DNA of 64,000 nt from Isoetes taiwanensis (taxonomy: Eukaryota > Streptophyta > Lycopodiopsida > Isoetales > Isoetaceae): the NCBI GenBank assembly GCA_021234155.1, contig JAJEKV010000019.1, positions 5,470,284 to 5,534,283 of the forward strand. Reading direction: 5' to 3'. The position numbers and the translations under genes were made by a program. Positions 44,424 to 58,150 of the stretch are shown here, in pieces. The notes beneath the pieces were generated by a model that saw only the letters and a program-made list of their open reading frames with translations, searched no databases and was not told the origin of the DNA. Numbering within the stretch: position 1 is the first letter of the stretch; the number at the start of each line of letters is the position of its first letter.

Positions 44424-47400
44424 ATGGCTTCGGAGGAGACATGGAGCATTGTCAAAGGATCATACCTTGGTGACGTGACAGCTCTATGCCTAGTACCCCT
44501 CTCTTATACCAATTCAAAGCTTCTTGGACTTCTTGCAGGTGCGCATTTATCAAATATCAGCATCTTAATGCTGATATCTTAGATCATGGTTCATTAATCT
44601 GGCAATTCATTCTGGAACATTGTTTGTATCATTTCCCAGGGAGTGGGCCAGGCGTCACTTTATATGAACTATACACTGGGAGAGTTTGCTTCTCTATCAA
44701 TGTTCTTGATGGTGTCCGTGTGCATGGAATATATTCTGATACTTCGCATTTGGGAATAAGAAATACACATTTTGATGTAGGATCAGCTTCCCCAATAGCT
44801 ACACTTGTAATACATGGCGAGCGGAAAGTAAAGTTGTATGAACTGGTTTGTAGTGGTGGCAAATTAAGTCTGCATTTGACAAGCAACTTACCGAGGTTCA
44901 ATGAGTGGGTTCTCGACGCAAGGACTCTGCATGTAAGTGAGACCTTTGCGTGCTACAAAATTTATAAGCAAGTCATTGAAGTTCTTATTATGCTGTTCAA
45001 TGTAGGGAAGTACAGCAAAGGAGAGTAGGGAAGCCCATCTGCTGGCAGTTGGATTAAGCAACAACTCAGTGTCTGTATGGAATTTGCGCGATTCAGTCGC
45101 TGTATATCACATAGCATGCTCAGGTCAAAAACAGTTGAGACAATTGAACCTTCAAATTATGAAACTTGTGCTAAATAAGTTTAGGATGTGTTACAGAGAA
45201 ATGCTTGCTATATTCCATGAGACTATGGGGTGACTCACTCGGCAACATGAAGGTAGCAGCTGGAACGATATTCAACGAGGTCAGCCTATTGCAGCTTTTT
45301 GGAAATGCCTTTGTGCATTTTGGCATTTTTGTCAATCTAATGATTTCAGTTTTCTTATTTGTTAGGTTCTTGTTTGGAAACCGATCTTAACTAGCATGTT
45401 GGAAGATAAAAGCAAGGTATGTGAACATATTTCAGAACCCATGCAAAAGCTTAGTGGGCATGAAGGTTCTATCTATCGCATCGCATGGTCTGATGATGGG
45501 CTGCAACTAGCTTCAGTTTCTGATGATCGAAGGTACATAGTGTAGTGATTTCTCTATATTTTCTTTCCATTGGTTACATGTTCAAGATTGCCACGTGCAC
45601 ACCCTATTCTGCTGGCATAATCAGATAATCGCATTCGTGTGGGCACAGTGCACGCATTTGGAAAGTCGCGAATAATTATGTAATGGATCCGTGGTTAATT
45701 TCAAGTCAACAAACTAAAAATCCAATTGTTCTGTATGGACATGGGTCACGTCTTTGGGATTGCCAAATACATGAGAAGGTTAGTACCAAAAGTTTGCATC
45801 ATTTTGGATCATGCATAATGAATGGCCCTGGTTGAAGTTGTCTATAGCTGTTGATAACTGCTAGTGAAGACTGTACCTGTCGTATATGGTCATCAGATGG
45901 GAAGCACTTGGGCACATTGAAAGGGCATTGGTAAGTATCCTGTAAGTTAACTCCTAATCTAATTTCTGATATTGACTCTGTTGTTTTCTCCTAGTGGTCG
46001 TGGTATATGGCGCTGTGTTTACGATCCTGAATCTGAATTGGTTGTCAGTGCTGGTGCTGATGCTTCAATCAAAGTGCATTCCTTAGCTTCTTGGGGGAAG
46101 CAACCAGAAGTGATTGAAAATGGAAAAACTACTCATACAAACTTCTTCCATATTACACTCCATGATGTTACATCCAAATCCGAAGAGTATTTAAACAGGT
46201 GTTCTTCTTACTGGATAGAATGCATCCTACTTTCTTAATTTTGATCAAGAGTTTGGCTATTTTGATATATATTATAACTCCGCATTATTTGTTATTCTTC
46301 AAATGGACAGCAAGAGTGAATACATACGATGTCTGCAGTTTGCAGGGCCATGGTGCTTATATGTTGCCACCAACCATGGCTTTCTTTACCATGTAAGTTT
46401 ACTCAATCTAGGGAAAGGAGAGTGGACGGAGCTTTTGCATGGAAGCAATAATAGCCCCATTGTGTGCATGGATCTGCTGGCTTTGGAGGATGTATTAGTA
46501 GCGGCTACTCAGGAGGAACTTGTTGCCTGTGGAAATGGGCAAGGGGAGGTCATGGTTGTAAGGGTGCAACGCAACCAAACTATTGTAAAAGTGATTCAAA
46601 GTTATCAGTGGATTGCAGAAAAGGAAAGGCAACTTCTAGGAGTTTTCTGTTGTAAGAGTTTAGGGCCCAGGTATTGTATCAATTCCTTCCATAATAGACA
46701 TAGGCTCATGTGAGGCCTACTGGCAATGTTGATCGTTTTGGTCTAGTCTTTAGGCATGTCTTTACTACAAATCCAGAAGGGAAGATACACATCTGGCTTT
46801 TGGATCAGATACCTGAGGGATGCGGGGATTGTGATTTTGCGAGCAAAGAGTGCAAACCAAAGTTATTGGCAATTTTGAAATCTTCATTTCGTTCCCGGAT
46901 TGTCTGCTTGGATGCAAGCTGGGAACATGAGGTAACCAACTCCCAAATTCCTGGTTACAAATGCGAGCTCCTTGCTTTCTTGGGATTTATTTTATTTGTT
47001 AGTTTTTTCTTCAAGTAGCGGGCTGATAAGTGCTAAGTTCTTTTGAATAACGACTGAATAACTTCTTGGCTGCAGCTCATTGTTTGTGGTGATCAACGTG
47101 GAAATATTGTGGCATTCAATTGCCCTTGGACCATTTTTGAAGGACAAAAAGATATGGCTTCAAGCTGGATTGTAAATGCGGTATCATTTAAAGGGGCCCA
47201 TGGAATATCTGCTGTTGCTAGCGTAGCTTTATCTGCCGCAATTCCAGGCAAACAATGCCAATTAATATCTGTAGGTATAATTCAGTACTTTCCTGTCTCT
47301 ACTTGTAAGTACGAAGTAAATTACCCTTTTTGCAAATTGGTGCAGACAGGGCGGGATGGTTGCATTTGCAAGTTTTTATACGACAGTAGTACTCCTGTGG

Positions 47401-50209
47401 AAATGCTGGTTTGTGTACGTGTAGAAAGGATAAAGACACTGACTATGATTGAATCTACTCAGGAAGCGGAGAGGGACACTTATTCTAAAACTATCGCCAC
47501 TGGCTTCACTTCATCGGATTTTATTTTCTGGGATTTAGAGAATGCGATTGAGGTATAAGCAATCTGTATATATGCAGGTGATGAGGTTTCCGTGTGGTGG
47601 ATGGCGGAGACCACATTCACATTTTCTTGGGCGCTATCCAGAGCTGCAATACTGCTTTGCATTTTTAAAGGTTTGTATTACATTTTTGTTAGCCATTTTA
47701 GCTGCTTGATTAATGGTGGCTCCAAAACTTTGTCCCAGGACCAAGTGATTTGTGTGTATCACAAATGGAAAAATTTGGAACAACTGTGTATAGAGGAAAG
47801 AAAGAGGAGTCTCTTACTACCAGATATTAGATCGATTCACAAGCCATTTCATGGCAAAGAAATCAACTCAGTCTATTTTGTCCCTGTGAGAGATCAGTGT
47901 AGCTCAAATCATGATATTAGTTGGATTGCTACAGGTGCAGAGGATGGAACTGTTATGATAAGCAGGTATTTCTGTTGAGCCTATTGAGGAAGCTTGCAAT
48001 CTTTACTACCTTCGTGTAAATTATTAACATGGAAAATAAGAAATCTGAGCAACCATTTCTCTGGCTTGCCACCTGACAAAGATGTTTTTGCATATAGATA
48101 TTTTGACACATTATCTGATAAACTCAATGTAACAATGACTCTTGATGAGCATGTTGGTGGATCAGCTGTTCGTGCACTTGCATTGGTGGAGACAGTATAC
48201 TGTTTCCAGGAGGATCTTTTAGCTTGCTGTTCGATTAATTCTTTTGGAAACAGTCTAAACTCAAGCATTTTACACAATGAACCATCAGCGTCAGCGTTCC
48301 TGCTCTTCTCTGTAGGAGCGAAGGAAGTTGCAACATGTTGGCTTCTTGAATCATGTCTCCAGCAAAATGAGACGTTCAGAACATTGGAGAAATGCAACGA
48401 TATTGAAATAAATAGCCTTCTAACTTCAAAATGGCTATCTACATATATTTATAGACCAGCTGTGGCTAACACGAAGTTTGCTATGAAGATTAATGATAAT
48501 GCTGCACCTATTAATTCAGTTAAGTCAGAGGCAACAGAAATGGCATCAGATTGTGAGTGCCATGAAGCACCGATTCAAAGGGCAGATGATTTGCGATATT
48601 TGGCTGTTACAGGTTTCGCAACCCAATATACAAAAGCAAGGTAAGTTCAACCATTCGAACTGAACACTGAGCAAGAACTGTTCTTAATGCTGATGTCATT
48701 TTCTCAGAGGGGTTATCACGTTTCTTGTAATAGCAAGCTCAGATGCAAGTTTGAGAATGCACGCGTTTGACCTTAAAAGCCAATCATGGTAATAACCTTT
48801 AAGATATAGGCCATCTTGGCATTGTAAAAATTTTCGTATGATGTAAATTGATGTCGTTCTAAATAAATAAGTTATTGGGAGCAGGCTTGAGGTTGCGGTG
48901 TTGGAATGCCATGGAACTCCAGTTTTAGCACTGGAACACATAGTTATCCCTCCTCATATGTCAGGTATTTTACGGCATTTAGTAGTGTTTTATTCTCAAT
49001 TTTTTGAAATGTAGAAGCTGAACTTGGCTACAGGATTTAGTATGCTGCCATTTGGTAGACCATAACCGAAATCTGAGTTTTACCAGGTGTTTCTTTCGAT
49101 ACTTTCCTAGTATTTAGTGGATCAACTGATGGAAGCATTGCTGTATGGGATGTGACTTCGTCTGTTCATGATGTTATGAAGAACTACTCAGGGGTAGACT
49201 CTATAGCTTTTCCCCAGCGTCCCCAAACAGGAAGGGGCAGCCAAGGGGGCAAACGCTGGAGAACATTTCGCCAACACAGGATGGCTACTGGCACTAGAGC
49301 CAACCTGGAGGCAGCACTACTTTCTCAGGAAAGGGTAGCTTCAGCAACATCTGAGATTGTTCTAGAGCAGAAAATAACCCCCAAACTTGGTCCAACCTAT
49401 TTATTACAACGGGTTCACGAATCTGGAGTAAACTGCATATCAGTTGCAACTTTGAGTTCAAGTACTCAGGGAGGTCTATCCTCACCACTCTATGTGCTTG
49501 TAAGTGGTGGCGATGATCAAGCATTGCAGGTGGAAATATTTGCTCTTCAAACAGTAAAAACAAATGACCATTCGTTATCTTCAGGTTAACAGTAATGTCA
49601 AATGATCATTTATCATCTTCAGTTTCTATACTTGTTTTCATCTCTGAACTCTGACTTGATTTTATATATGTGTGGATTGTGATGCAGGAGACAAGGAGTT
49701 GCATTGTGTGTTCAAGGTAGTAAGTCAGAATTCAGTCCAGTGTGCTCACGCATCGGCATTGAAAAGTATGTCTTGGACCCTATGTTTAGCTTGGTTGACA
49801 TTCTAGGTATTGTATTCTAAAAGCACAGTATATTTATTGCGCACAGGTGTCTGGACAGATGGAAGGTGGGTTTTCAGCACAGGCCTTGATCAAAGGCTCA
49901 GATGTTGGCAGTACAATGATGATGTCCATTCAATCACTTTGACAGAGAAAACCAGCTGCGTGATTGATGTTCCAGAGGCCGCATCACTCCACGTTGAGCA
50001 TTGTTCAAAGAGGTTCATTCTCTCTATTACCTGTTCCTGAAGATCCTACGTTTTCTATTTCATGTTTTCTTATGCCAGATGTTGACAGGACCAGTGCATT
50101 CTATCGTGTAGCCATTGTTGGACGGGGCTTGCAAGTCCTTGACTTCACCCATGCTTTAGAAGGTGAATTGGTAAATTGGAAGCTTTCCAAGTCACAAAAC
50201 CAAGGATGA
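44424..50209 (+). CDS. WDR6: WDR6 / Trm734-type WD40 protein
   Basis: I place 21 exons with GT-AG borders: 44424-44538, 44640-44932, 45006-45123, 45197-45279, 45366-45532, 45649-45778, 45848-45930, 45995-46198, 46311-46670, 46754-46931, 47076-47270, 47346-47552, 47578-47670, 47739-47965, 48098-48640, 48708-48788, 48885-48964, 49087-49584, 49688-49765, 49847-50012, 50089-50209. They total 4,020 bases, 1,339 residues, in one frame, close to the length I recall for plant homologues. WD40-type strings include GVRVHGI, KLSGHEGSIYRIAWSDDG, SARIWKVANN, ASEDCTCRIWS, STGRDGCI, ATGAEDGTVMISRY and SGSTDGSIAVWD. WDR6/Trm734 partners FTSJ1/Trm7 in 2'-O-methylation of tRNA wobble position 34. Among the genes of this window it alone looks like a functional host gene. 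The second exon edge, the exon 11 donor and the last junction were chosen by phase. Confidence 0.88.
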
Positions 50210-52395
50210 CAGATGTTATAAGGAAATTGTCCTCTGAAGGAAACAGCTTTGGTTTTGAGGGCAGTTACCTTTATATTAAAGCAAATCAGGGATGGCTTTG
50301 TCTAGAACTATGGGGAAGCAGAGAGATAGGCATGTGGATGTGGGAGTTGTGCTCTTTGACGCTTTTATCATTTTAATTTTGGTGCGGTGATGGATTGGAA
50401 AGAAGTACTAAAATGGAAACCCTGATAAGGGTACAACCTTCGCAATTATTAGCATGTCTGCTCAATGCTGGAGAATTTTCGGCACTGTGGCATTGTTCAT
50501 GTTATATACATGATAGACACCTGTTTATTTTCTTAAGGGGCATTCTGAAGTCAAAGATAAGAGCCTTAAAAGACTTGTTTTTGTCATTGGCAGTTCTACA
50601 ATATTCGAGCATGATCGAAGGGATCATTTTTCTATATGTTCGTTTGCCAATCCCCTGTTTGGTAGTAATGAAGGCGTGCATTACAGTCTTTGCAGCTCCC
50701 TGTATGCTCTATTAACAGAAACATGGCTATGCCCGTATTTATTTTCAAAACCGATATGACCTTGGAGATTACAAATTCAAATAGTCCAAAGAGAACTTGA
50801 TGTATACAAAGCAAAGATAGAAGGAAGGAGAAATTTCGATTGACGATTATAAGTTTTTATTTTTTTTACATGATATGTATATATTCGTTCATGTGTTTGC
50901 AATAGTATGCATGGAATATGAATGTGGTGCTGACTTTTCATTGTTCAGGGCTGCTTAAAACTTCCATCATGCCATGATGGCTTAACTTATATTCCAACTT
51001 TTTCACTTAGTTGTATGTAGATCACGAAGATCTCCAAGACCCGAAGTGGTCTTTTTTTTGATTCATTAATAAGCCTAGCTTTTCCTTCTCAAGCTCAAGC
51101 ATCTCACAGCATCTCTTTGAGAGTTTGTTTTCTATACAATTTCATCTTTATGAAACATCAATAAATCCTTAGTTTCACAACCCTACTTGTAGTGTTACTG
51201 ATGTTGGATTTGTGCCTTCACAGGGATTGATTGGAGATTTGATGTGGATCGATGGGAGACTTGATGTTAACAATTTCATCATGCTTCACTATTTATATGA
51301 ATAAACCTCCCAAAATATTGAACAAATGCTTTGGGCAACATACCTTGGTATAGACAAAAAAGTCATAGCGTATGCTTCATCCGACATGACCCGGCATGCA
51401 ATGTATGCTTCATCTGACATAAAACATTGCATGACTTGGCATGCAATATATCCAAGTCATGCAATATATCTAGCTTTTGTCGACATAAAAATTCATCTGA
51501 CATAAAACATTGCATGACCTGGCATGCAATATATTTAGTTTCGAACTTGGATGAAACCATAATATTTCAAGTAAAATTCTTTTCCCTATAATTCCAAAAA
51601 CACAGGTGAGCTATTAACGATCCTCTTCCAGGTCATTCAATGGTTGCAGGGGGTAAAAAACGAAGAATACATGAAGCCAAAAAATTGAGATCGATGGTTC
51701 AAAAATATTATATACACCATATGACTTGCCCGTGACCTCTATGTACTAGCGAAGGGTAGGATTTTATGCACTATGAATATGAAATATTTCACTAGAAATG
51801 TAGAGATTATGTTAAAAGTTTCTAGAAGATTCTTAAAAGATATTCTTGGAGCACATATATGACCATATATGTATAATATCTGCATGATCGTCACAACACT
51901 TATTATATGTAAATTTGGCAAGTGCATTGATGTGTTTGGCAATTGCAACTCGGCCTATTATTGATGATATATAAGTATAGATTGAGGAGATCATTCAGAT
52001 GTACATCAAAATGTGTTTGTTTGTTGGGGGAGCAAAAATAATACATTTTACTTTTGGCTGTTGAAGTTGAATACCAACCTTGTTGTGGTGCAGGATCTGG
52101 CCTACAATGTTTCAATTCGATCATGACTCTTGACTTTGGTGCCAAATTTATGCAATTTTGATCTCCTTTGAAAAGTTTTACTATGCTTTTTGAATATATG
52201 ATTTGTTAGAACTAAAATCAATATAGGAAGCTAGGGGAAATGAATCAAACAAAAATATGAAGACCAAGATGATTTTTAGACAAAGGTATTTACATAACCA
52301 TCATTCAATTAAATTGGGATTATGTTCTAATTTTGGGACAAATTTTATATTGCATGTTTTTAGTAGCATATTCAAATTCACACATTTTACCTGTG
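50210..52395. other. 3' flank of WDR6; no gene recognised
   Basis: It probably includes the 3' untranslated region. From 51375 to 51545 a 20-35 bp motif around TTGGCATGCAATATAT and CATCTGACATAAAACATTGC is repeated several times in direct orientation. No coding region is supported. Confidence 0.5.
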
Positions 52396-53652
52396 ACGCT
52401 CCCTGAACATATACGGCACTCTGGACGTATACATACAGGGACTTCCCCCTCCCATGGCAATCAGCTCATCATGAGCAGGGCCCTCCGTCTAACTCGGACC
52501 CTCCATAGAAAGATGCCCGGGTGAAGGACACGGAGGTGTCATTCGGCCCACGCCTTCAATGGGACTCCTATATCGCAGAAGCGTGAATACAAGGTTAGCA
52601 CACAGCATAATCATATAATAAATATCCACCACGAAAGGTGGCACATCCATCCAACTGATGATAACAGAAAAGAAGATGCATCTAATCCTAAGGAAAACAC
52701 CCCAAACCCCAGGTTTTACCCCGGCTCAGACTCCTGTGAGGATGGACTGACGGCTCGGTCTCAAGAGATCAGCAGACAGAGGTATAACCTGGCGTTGGCT
52801 GGCATAGAACAGTGGCTAGGGTTGTCCACTCCATCCGCCCCTCCTGTGCACACTTTGCAGATGAGCTGAATCAAGCTATGGCGCCATTGTAGCCTTCCGG
52901 AGACGCAATCCCAAGGTATCACCCTTCGGGACTACTCCGGGTTACATCTCCCCGGTCCGATGAGGCAGGTCAGAGAAGTGTCCCTTCCCAGAGTCGCAGT
53001 GAATCCATGGGTGAGCTAGAGAATACGTGCCGCATCGGCGACCCCCGCATCCATACCCGACCTACTCCCCTAAATCTACACAAAGTACAGGATGATCACA
53101 CAACTGTAATAGATATAAGCAAGTTCTATTTGTTGTTCTTATATTATAATACGGAGTTATTAATCTCGTACTGTTTAGTAGAAAGCCATTCTAATGATAT
53201 TAACTTCTGTGTATATGTGTATTATATTCCCGCTTGATTTTGTAATTCATTTTATTACAGCGAGCCCTAATTTAATTTTGTAGCAATGTTTTCCTATTAT
53301 GTTACAGTTTTAAGAACTCGTATGTTCCTATCCTCAGTACAGTTATACCTATCCTTTAATACAATTATATATTGTACTATATCGGACAGTTTTACCTATA
53401 TATACTTTAATATTAAGTACAGACAGACGTTCTTCATGATTTATTATTCATAACCTTGTATTCACGCTTCCGCGATATAGGAGTCCCATTGAAGGCGTGG
53501 GCCGAATGACATCTCCGTGTCCTTCACCTGGACATCTTTCTATGGAGGGTCCGAGTTAGACAGAGGGCCCTGCTCATGGTGAGCTGATTGCCATGGGAGG
53601 GGGAAGTCCCTGTATGTATACGTCCGGAGTGCCGTATATGTTCAGGGAGCGT
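52396..53652. mobile_element. 1.26-kb element with 200-bp terminal inverted repeats
   Basis: The arms 52396-52597 and 53451-53652 are inverted repeats with only scattered differences; the outer ends read ACGCTCCCTGAACATATACG. The 850-bp interior has no gene. Long arms suggest a non-autonomous MULE-like element. I could not find a convincing target duplication next to the arms. Confidence 0.8.
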
Positions 53653-56600
53653 TTGTGTAAGGCATACATACTTACCTCCTTCTATTATATTTGATTATGT
53701 GTTTAAATAGCTTGCTCCTTTCGATTATCTTTAATGTTTCCACACACACACACTCTATCTTTAGCATAGATTACAGTCACATGAGGACACATATTAATTC
53801 ATTGGTTATGTTTATACATTTACCAGACGTCCCTATATTCTTACATTTGAACTACTTATTTATTTTATTGCTATTTTCGTAAATTTATCACACATACAGA
53901 CACTCTTATATTTACAGGGCACAGGTACAGCTGACATATATATTCGACGTAATTGGTACCGTCCGGGTCGCTATCCGGCAGTGCTATGGTTATGCAATCG
54001 TCTTGTATCACAGAAGGCCAAATGTGACTATAGTGTCCCCGGCGGAAGCATCGAAACCGTGCCTGGTCTGTCCTGAGCCTGTTATATGGTGATGACTGAG
54101 CAGGTCCTGGGCTCTTACTTGAAGTAGAAGTGTTGAATGTTGGGAATAAGGAGTGTTAAGGTATCCTTATACTCGAGAAAATTTGTATGACGATGTTTGG
54201 CATCTGATTGAAACACTGGACCTAATAATTACGAAGATTGATTTATTATGCGGCATAAATATTGCCATACACCATATATCCGAGGAAGAAGTGGTTTATG
54301 ATTATCTACCATAGACCACGTTAGAGAGGTACTATACTAAGGTGGAAACTGGATTATGAATACCCAGCTCCTGAGAGGGAAACCACTTTAGAAGTGTAGG
54401 GTTTGATCATGATGGTGCAGGCATAAAATTTCGAGCCAACATTTTATAGCTATTGCCACTTGAACGGAGGTATGATTCGCGGAAAGGTAGAGAATAATAT
54501 TGTATGAGGATGCGGATCCATAAACTACGGATTATAAAATTACGCATGCGTTGCGTTTCGTAAGGAGATTGGTGTTCCTGAGGTGTGCAATAACAATGCA
54601 AGCGGGTGCATGATTAAGATGACGACATAGTCACTTGGATACGCTCAATGGCGTTGGTCAAATGCATGACCATTACGAAGGATATAAATTAAGGAAATGG
54701 ACACATCTGATGTCTGCTGGGAACATGGAGATGCCGAATAACAGACTGGACAATAGTGTGGAACGTAGTTTGCACACAAGGTGAAGAGAAGACGACAATT
54801 GGTAGGAGCAGGCGCAAGCATCGAAAGTGTTACCCGCACGGCAAGTCATGACAAGTAATATACCCACACGACAAGTGGGAGACAAGAGGTGCTTGAAAAT
54901 TGTTGTAAACAACGTTTCAAATATAGAGAGTTTGGAATGACACGTTGAATATACCAAAGTCTGGAGTATGAACAAGGTAGGCGCCCAATGAACATCTCAC
55001 CAAGGAGGATGTGCTCTGGACTTGGTATCATGTGTGTATCCCGAGGAGTAATTTCGCGTTGGTATATGTGTACTAGGACCATTTAATAGTAAAACATAAC
55101 TAAAAGAAGATAGGATATATACTAGAACTTTTAGTTCACATTCCATATGAATACGGAAGTAATGAAGATAAGAGTTCTTATACTAGAGATCAAACATGTC
55201 CACAAGGAACTTAGGTTGGCATTTGCCCTTGTGGAAGTTATGACTAGAGCTTGAGGACGAAGGCAACTAAGGCTAGTGGCACAACATGTGTATGGTACTA
55301 GATAACCAAGTTGAGGAAATAAGTTGGCCGCAAGTATGAATATAGCTAGATGCCTATGCCAATGAGTTACATATGAGTCTAGACTTAGGATTGGTGCACA
55401 CATGTTACTATATCATATAATAACAACGTAGCAGTTGGATGTAGGAAGGATTTAGTAGTATCAAATACTATAGTGGTGATCATATCGAGGATGTCGATTG
55501 TGATATTCAGATGTATATCATATTAAAAGATAGTAGAATATTCATACAAGGCGAGTGAAATGTTACTTGACAAGGTTTAAAGAATGAGCATAATGATATA
55601 CTTATATACGAAGATATTGGGTTAGGTATGCTTATCAGAGATACGCATTCAAGTTATCCCAATGGTTGGAGTTCACTATCTTAGATACGTCGTACTAAGG
55701 GATATGAGAAGAGTTTAAATCAGTGAGAATAGCTAGAGTAAGTCTAGCATATACGATGATGTTATATTCAAAAACATCCCGAGGATAGTTGGAATGGTGT
55801 TGGAATAACCGATAATGAGAGCTTAGCTACTCAAAGGTTCTAGATACCAATGCATTACTTCATTGTTATAAGCTGAGAGCATTTATTTGGTTTTGGAAAT
55901 AATATGATGTATAAAAATATCGCGTCCCCCCTGATGGAAGAAAAGAAGGAATACGATAACTTTGGCGATTATACCTTTAGGGATAACCGAGAAGAGGGCA
56001 ATACACAGCCATTCCAAGTCCCGATAAAAATCAAGACGAGGTGTATAGATTACAAGGAGTGAGATTATATAGACCAGTAGTCCATATATCCTAAGAGTTA
56101 CCCTACTCGCGGGGAACAATTGTAGGTACTGAAGTAGAAGGTGGAGTATCTGTTGCCTTGAGGCATAGATCCGTTAGAGATTATGACTTTGAAACTCTTA
56201 AGAGGGTAAGGAATTGAATAATCATATGGCGGTTACTAACGAAGATTGAAACATTGGGTTTTCCTATTAGAAGACCAGGAGGTTTTAGTGCCTCCACTTC
56301 ATTATGAGGGAGTCAAAGACGACAGCATTTGAAGCTGATCAAAAGCTGAAGCCCGCCTGATAACTTAATAAAAATAGGTTAATTGTAACTAAGTCTGGGT
56401 GGTATGGAACACAAAGGATCCTTAGCGAAAGAAGCCTTTAGAAAAGCTCCTCATCTGGGGTAGTAAACCTTCGGAATTATGGCATAATCCCATGGGTGGT
56501 ATCATAGTGTATATACATGACTGGAATACCATAAGGCACTAAAGGGATGGTTAAAGTAGCTGGGGATCCTATCAAAAATGTAGGCAGCATATAGATTTCC

Positions 56601-57640
56601 AACATAGAGTTGGCCACTGCCCAGTTGGGAAGTCGGTGGCTCAGCCACATTATAAAGGTACATAGGTAATAGGTTTTGTTTCAAGGAACTACCAAGGTTA
56701 CACCTTAGCTAAGTTAGAGCAGAGCTCTAGCATTGTGGAATGTGGATATATGTTTATTATGTACATACTATGTACACATACGATAAACATCTTGGAGAGG
56801 TAATCTAAGTGGCGACACGGGAAGAGAAAAACGAGCGTACGCCCAAGTTACCGATGAAGGGTCTGGAGCTATGTTCGAAATGTGCAAAGGACCGTCAATT
56901 CGTTGCATGTTAGGGTGTGATGTTATAGTTGGCACGTGAAATAAATGTTAACGGCCCATAGAAGGAAGCTTACGATGAGGGGGTCGAATAGTACAATAGT
57001 ACAATTCCAGGATAGGTATCAAATAGCAGTTACTGGCTAGAAGTTCAATTGTGTCTTGCATAGACACTTAAGACTATCTTTCCCACATGATCCATACCTG
57101 GATCAGGCAGAGGTGAACAACATGGGTTACATGGAGGTGTAAGTTAGAATATACAGGACTCGAACATGGATAGAAGTCCAGGTTATAACAAATGTCGGTA
57201 TTATAGGAAGACTCACAAAATACCAGGCAGGTACCTGGATGACTCCAGGTAATTTACGATTTAGACGAAGGCTCACCACTCTTAGGCCATGACTCTGGCT
57301 TAAATGAGGATGCAAAGTCATTTGGAATGCCACAATAGCGTCATAACATCATGACAGAGAAATATAACCTAACATTTCTAGGATGTAGGACAACGTTGAA
57401 TCATAACCCCCAATGATAGGTGGGTTAACAATATAGGGAACATATAATAGCAGCTTAGAAGTCACAAGACGGTTAATGAATACGTAAAGGAGTAAATGGA
57501 TTGGTGACTCTACTGAAAAGGAGCAATCTGGATAGGAAGGTTATTTCCTAAGTAGTCTTTGCTAACATGCAAAGATATACGTGCGGCTTGAAAGGCAGCA
57601 AGAGCAGAAAAACTCTTTAAAGATTTGGTGTATGGCTTAG
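53653..57640. other. No gene recognised
   Basis: About 4 kb with many stops in all frames. The plus strand is rich in GTAG/GAGG strings, which could be the trace of a very old retroelement, but I could not place any conserved motif. Confidence 0.3.
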
Positions 57641-58150
57641 GATAAGATAAGATAAGAATTTTTACGTCCACGGGAACCCAACGGGTTATGGGACGGCACA
57701 TGCAAGGGCAACAGCCCATGTAAAACCTGGGGACTAGGCCCCATCACCAAATACAATAACCAAATATTAAAAGGCTGCCAAGAATAAAAGAAGATAATGC
57801 TAATGCTAGTGATAAATTTATGTTTCTAAAATTATCTAGACATAGCCAATCCAAGGATTGGAAGGCCATTGATCTAGAATAATTACTGCGCCTCCCCTGT
57901 ACACTGCCCATTTCTTTTGCAGGCGGGCTGCCCTCACCTTGCAGAGCTCCTCCTTACGGTTACACAATTGAAGAGGGGAGAGGTCCTCCTGTACTGAGAA
58001 ACTAGTCCCTCTGAGATGGTTTCCATGCTGAAGAACATGTAAGCGGCTAAGAGGGTCTTGAAACCGAACCAAAAGATGGCGGGGACGATCAGGTCTTGCC
58101 ACTCCCACCCTAGTAGCTTAGGGAAGAAGACTTCCATGTCCTGAGACAAT
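57640..58150 (-). mobile_element. Possible 5'-truncated LINE end
   Basis: On the minus strand the sequence runs into GTGGACGTAAAAATTCTTAT and then TTATC repeats, resembling the ACGTAATAATA-plus-simple-repeat tail of the LINE at 34771. A minus-strand frame (DMEVFFPKLLGWEWQDLIVP) precedes it but matches nothing I recognise. Weak call. Confidence 0.3.

Noticed and set aside
53653-57640. Decayed Ty3 retrotransposon
   Set aside because: I could not find any polymerase, integrase or gag motif in any frame, so the call would be guesswork.
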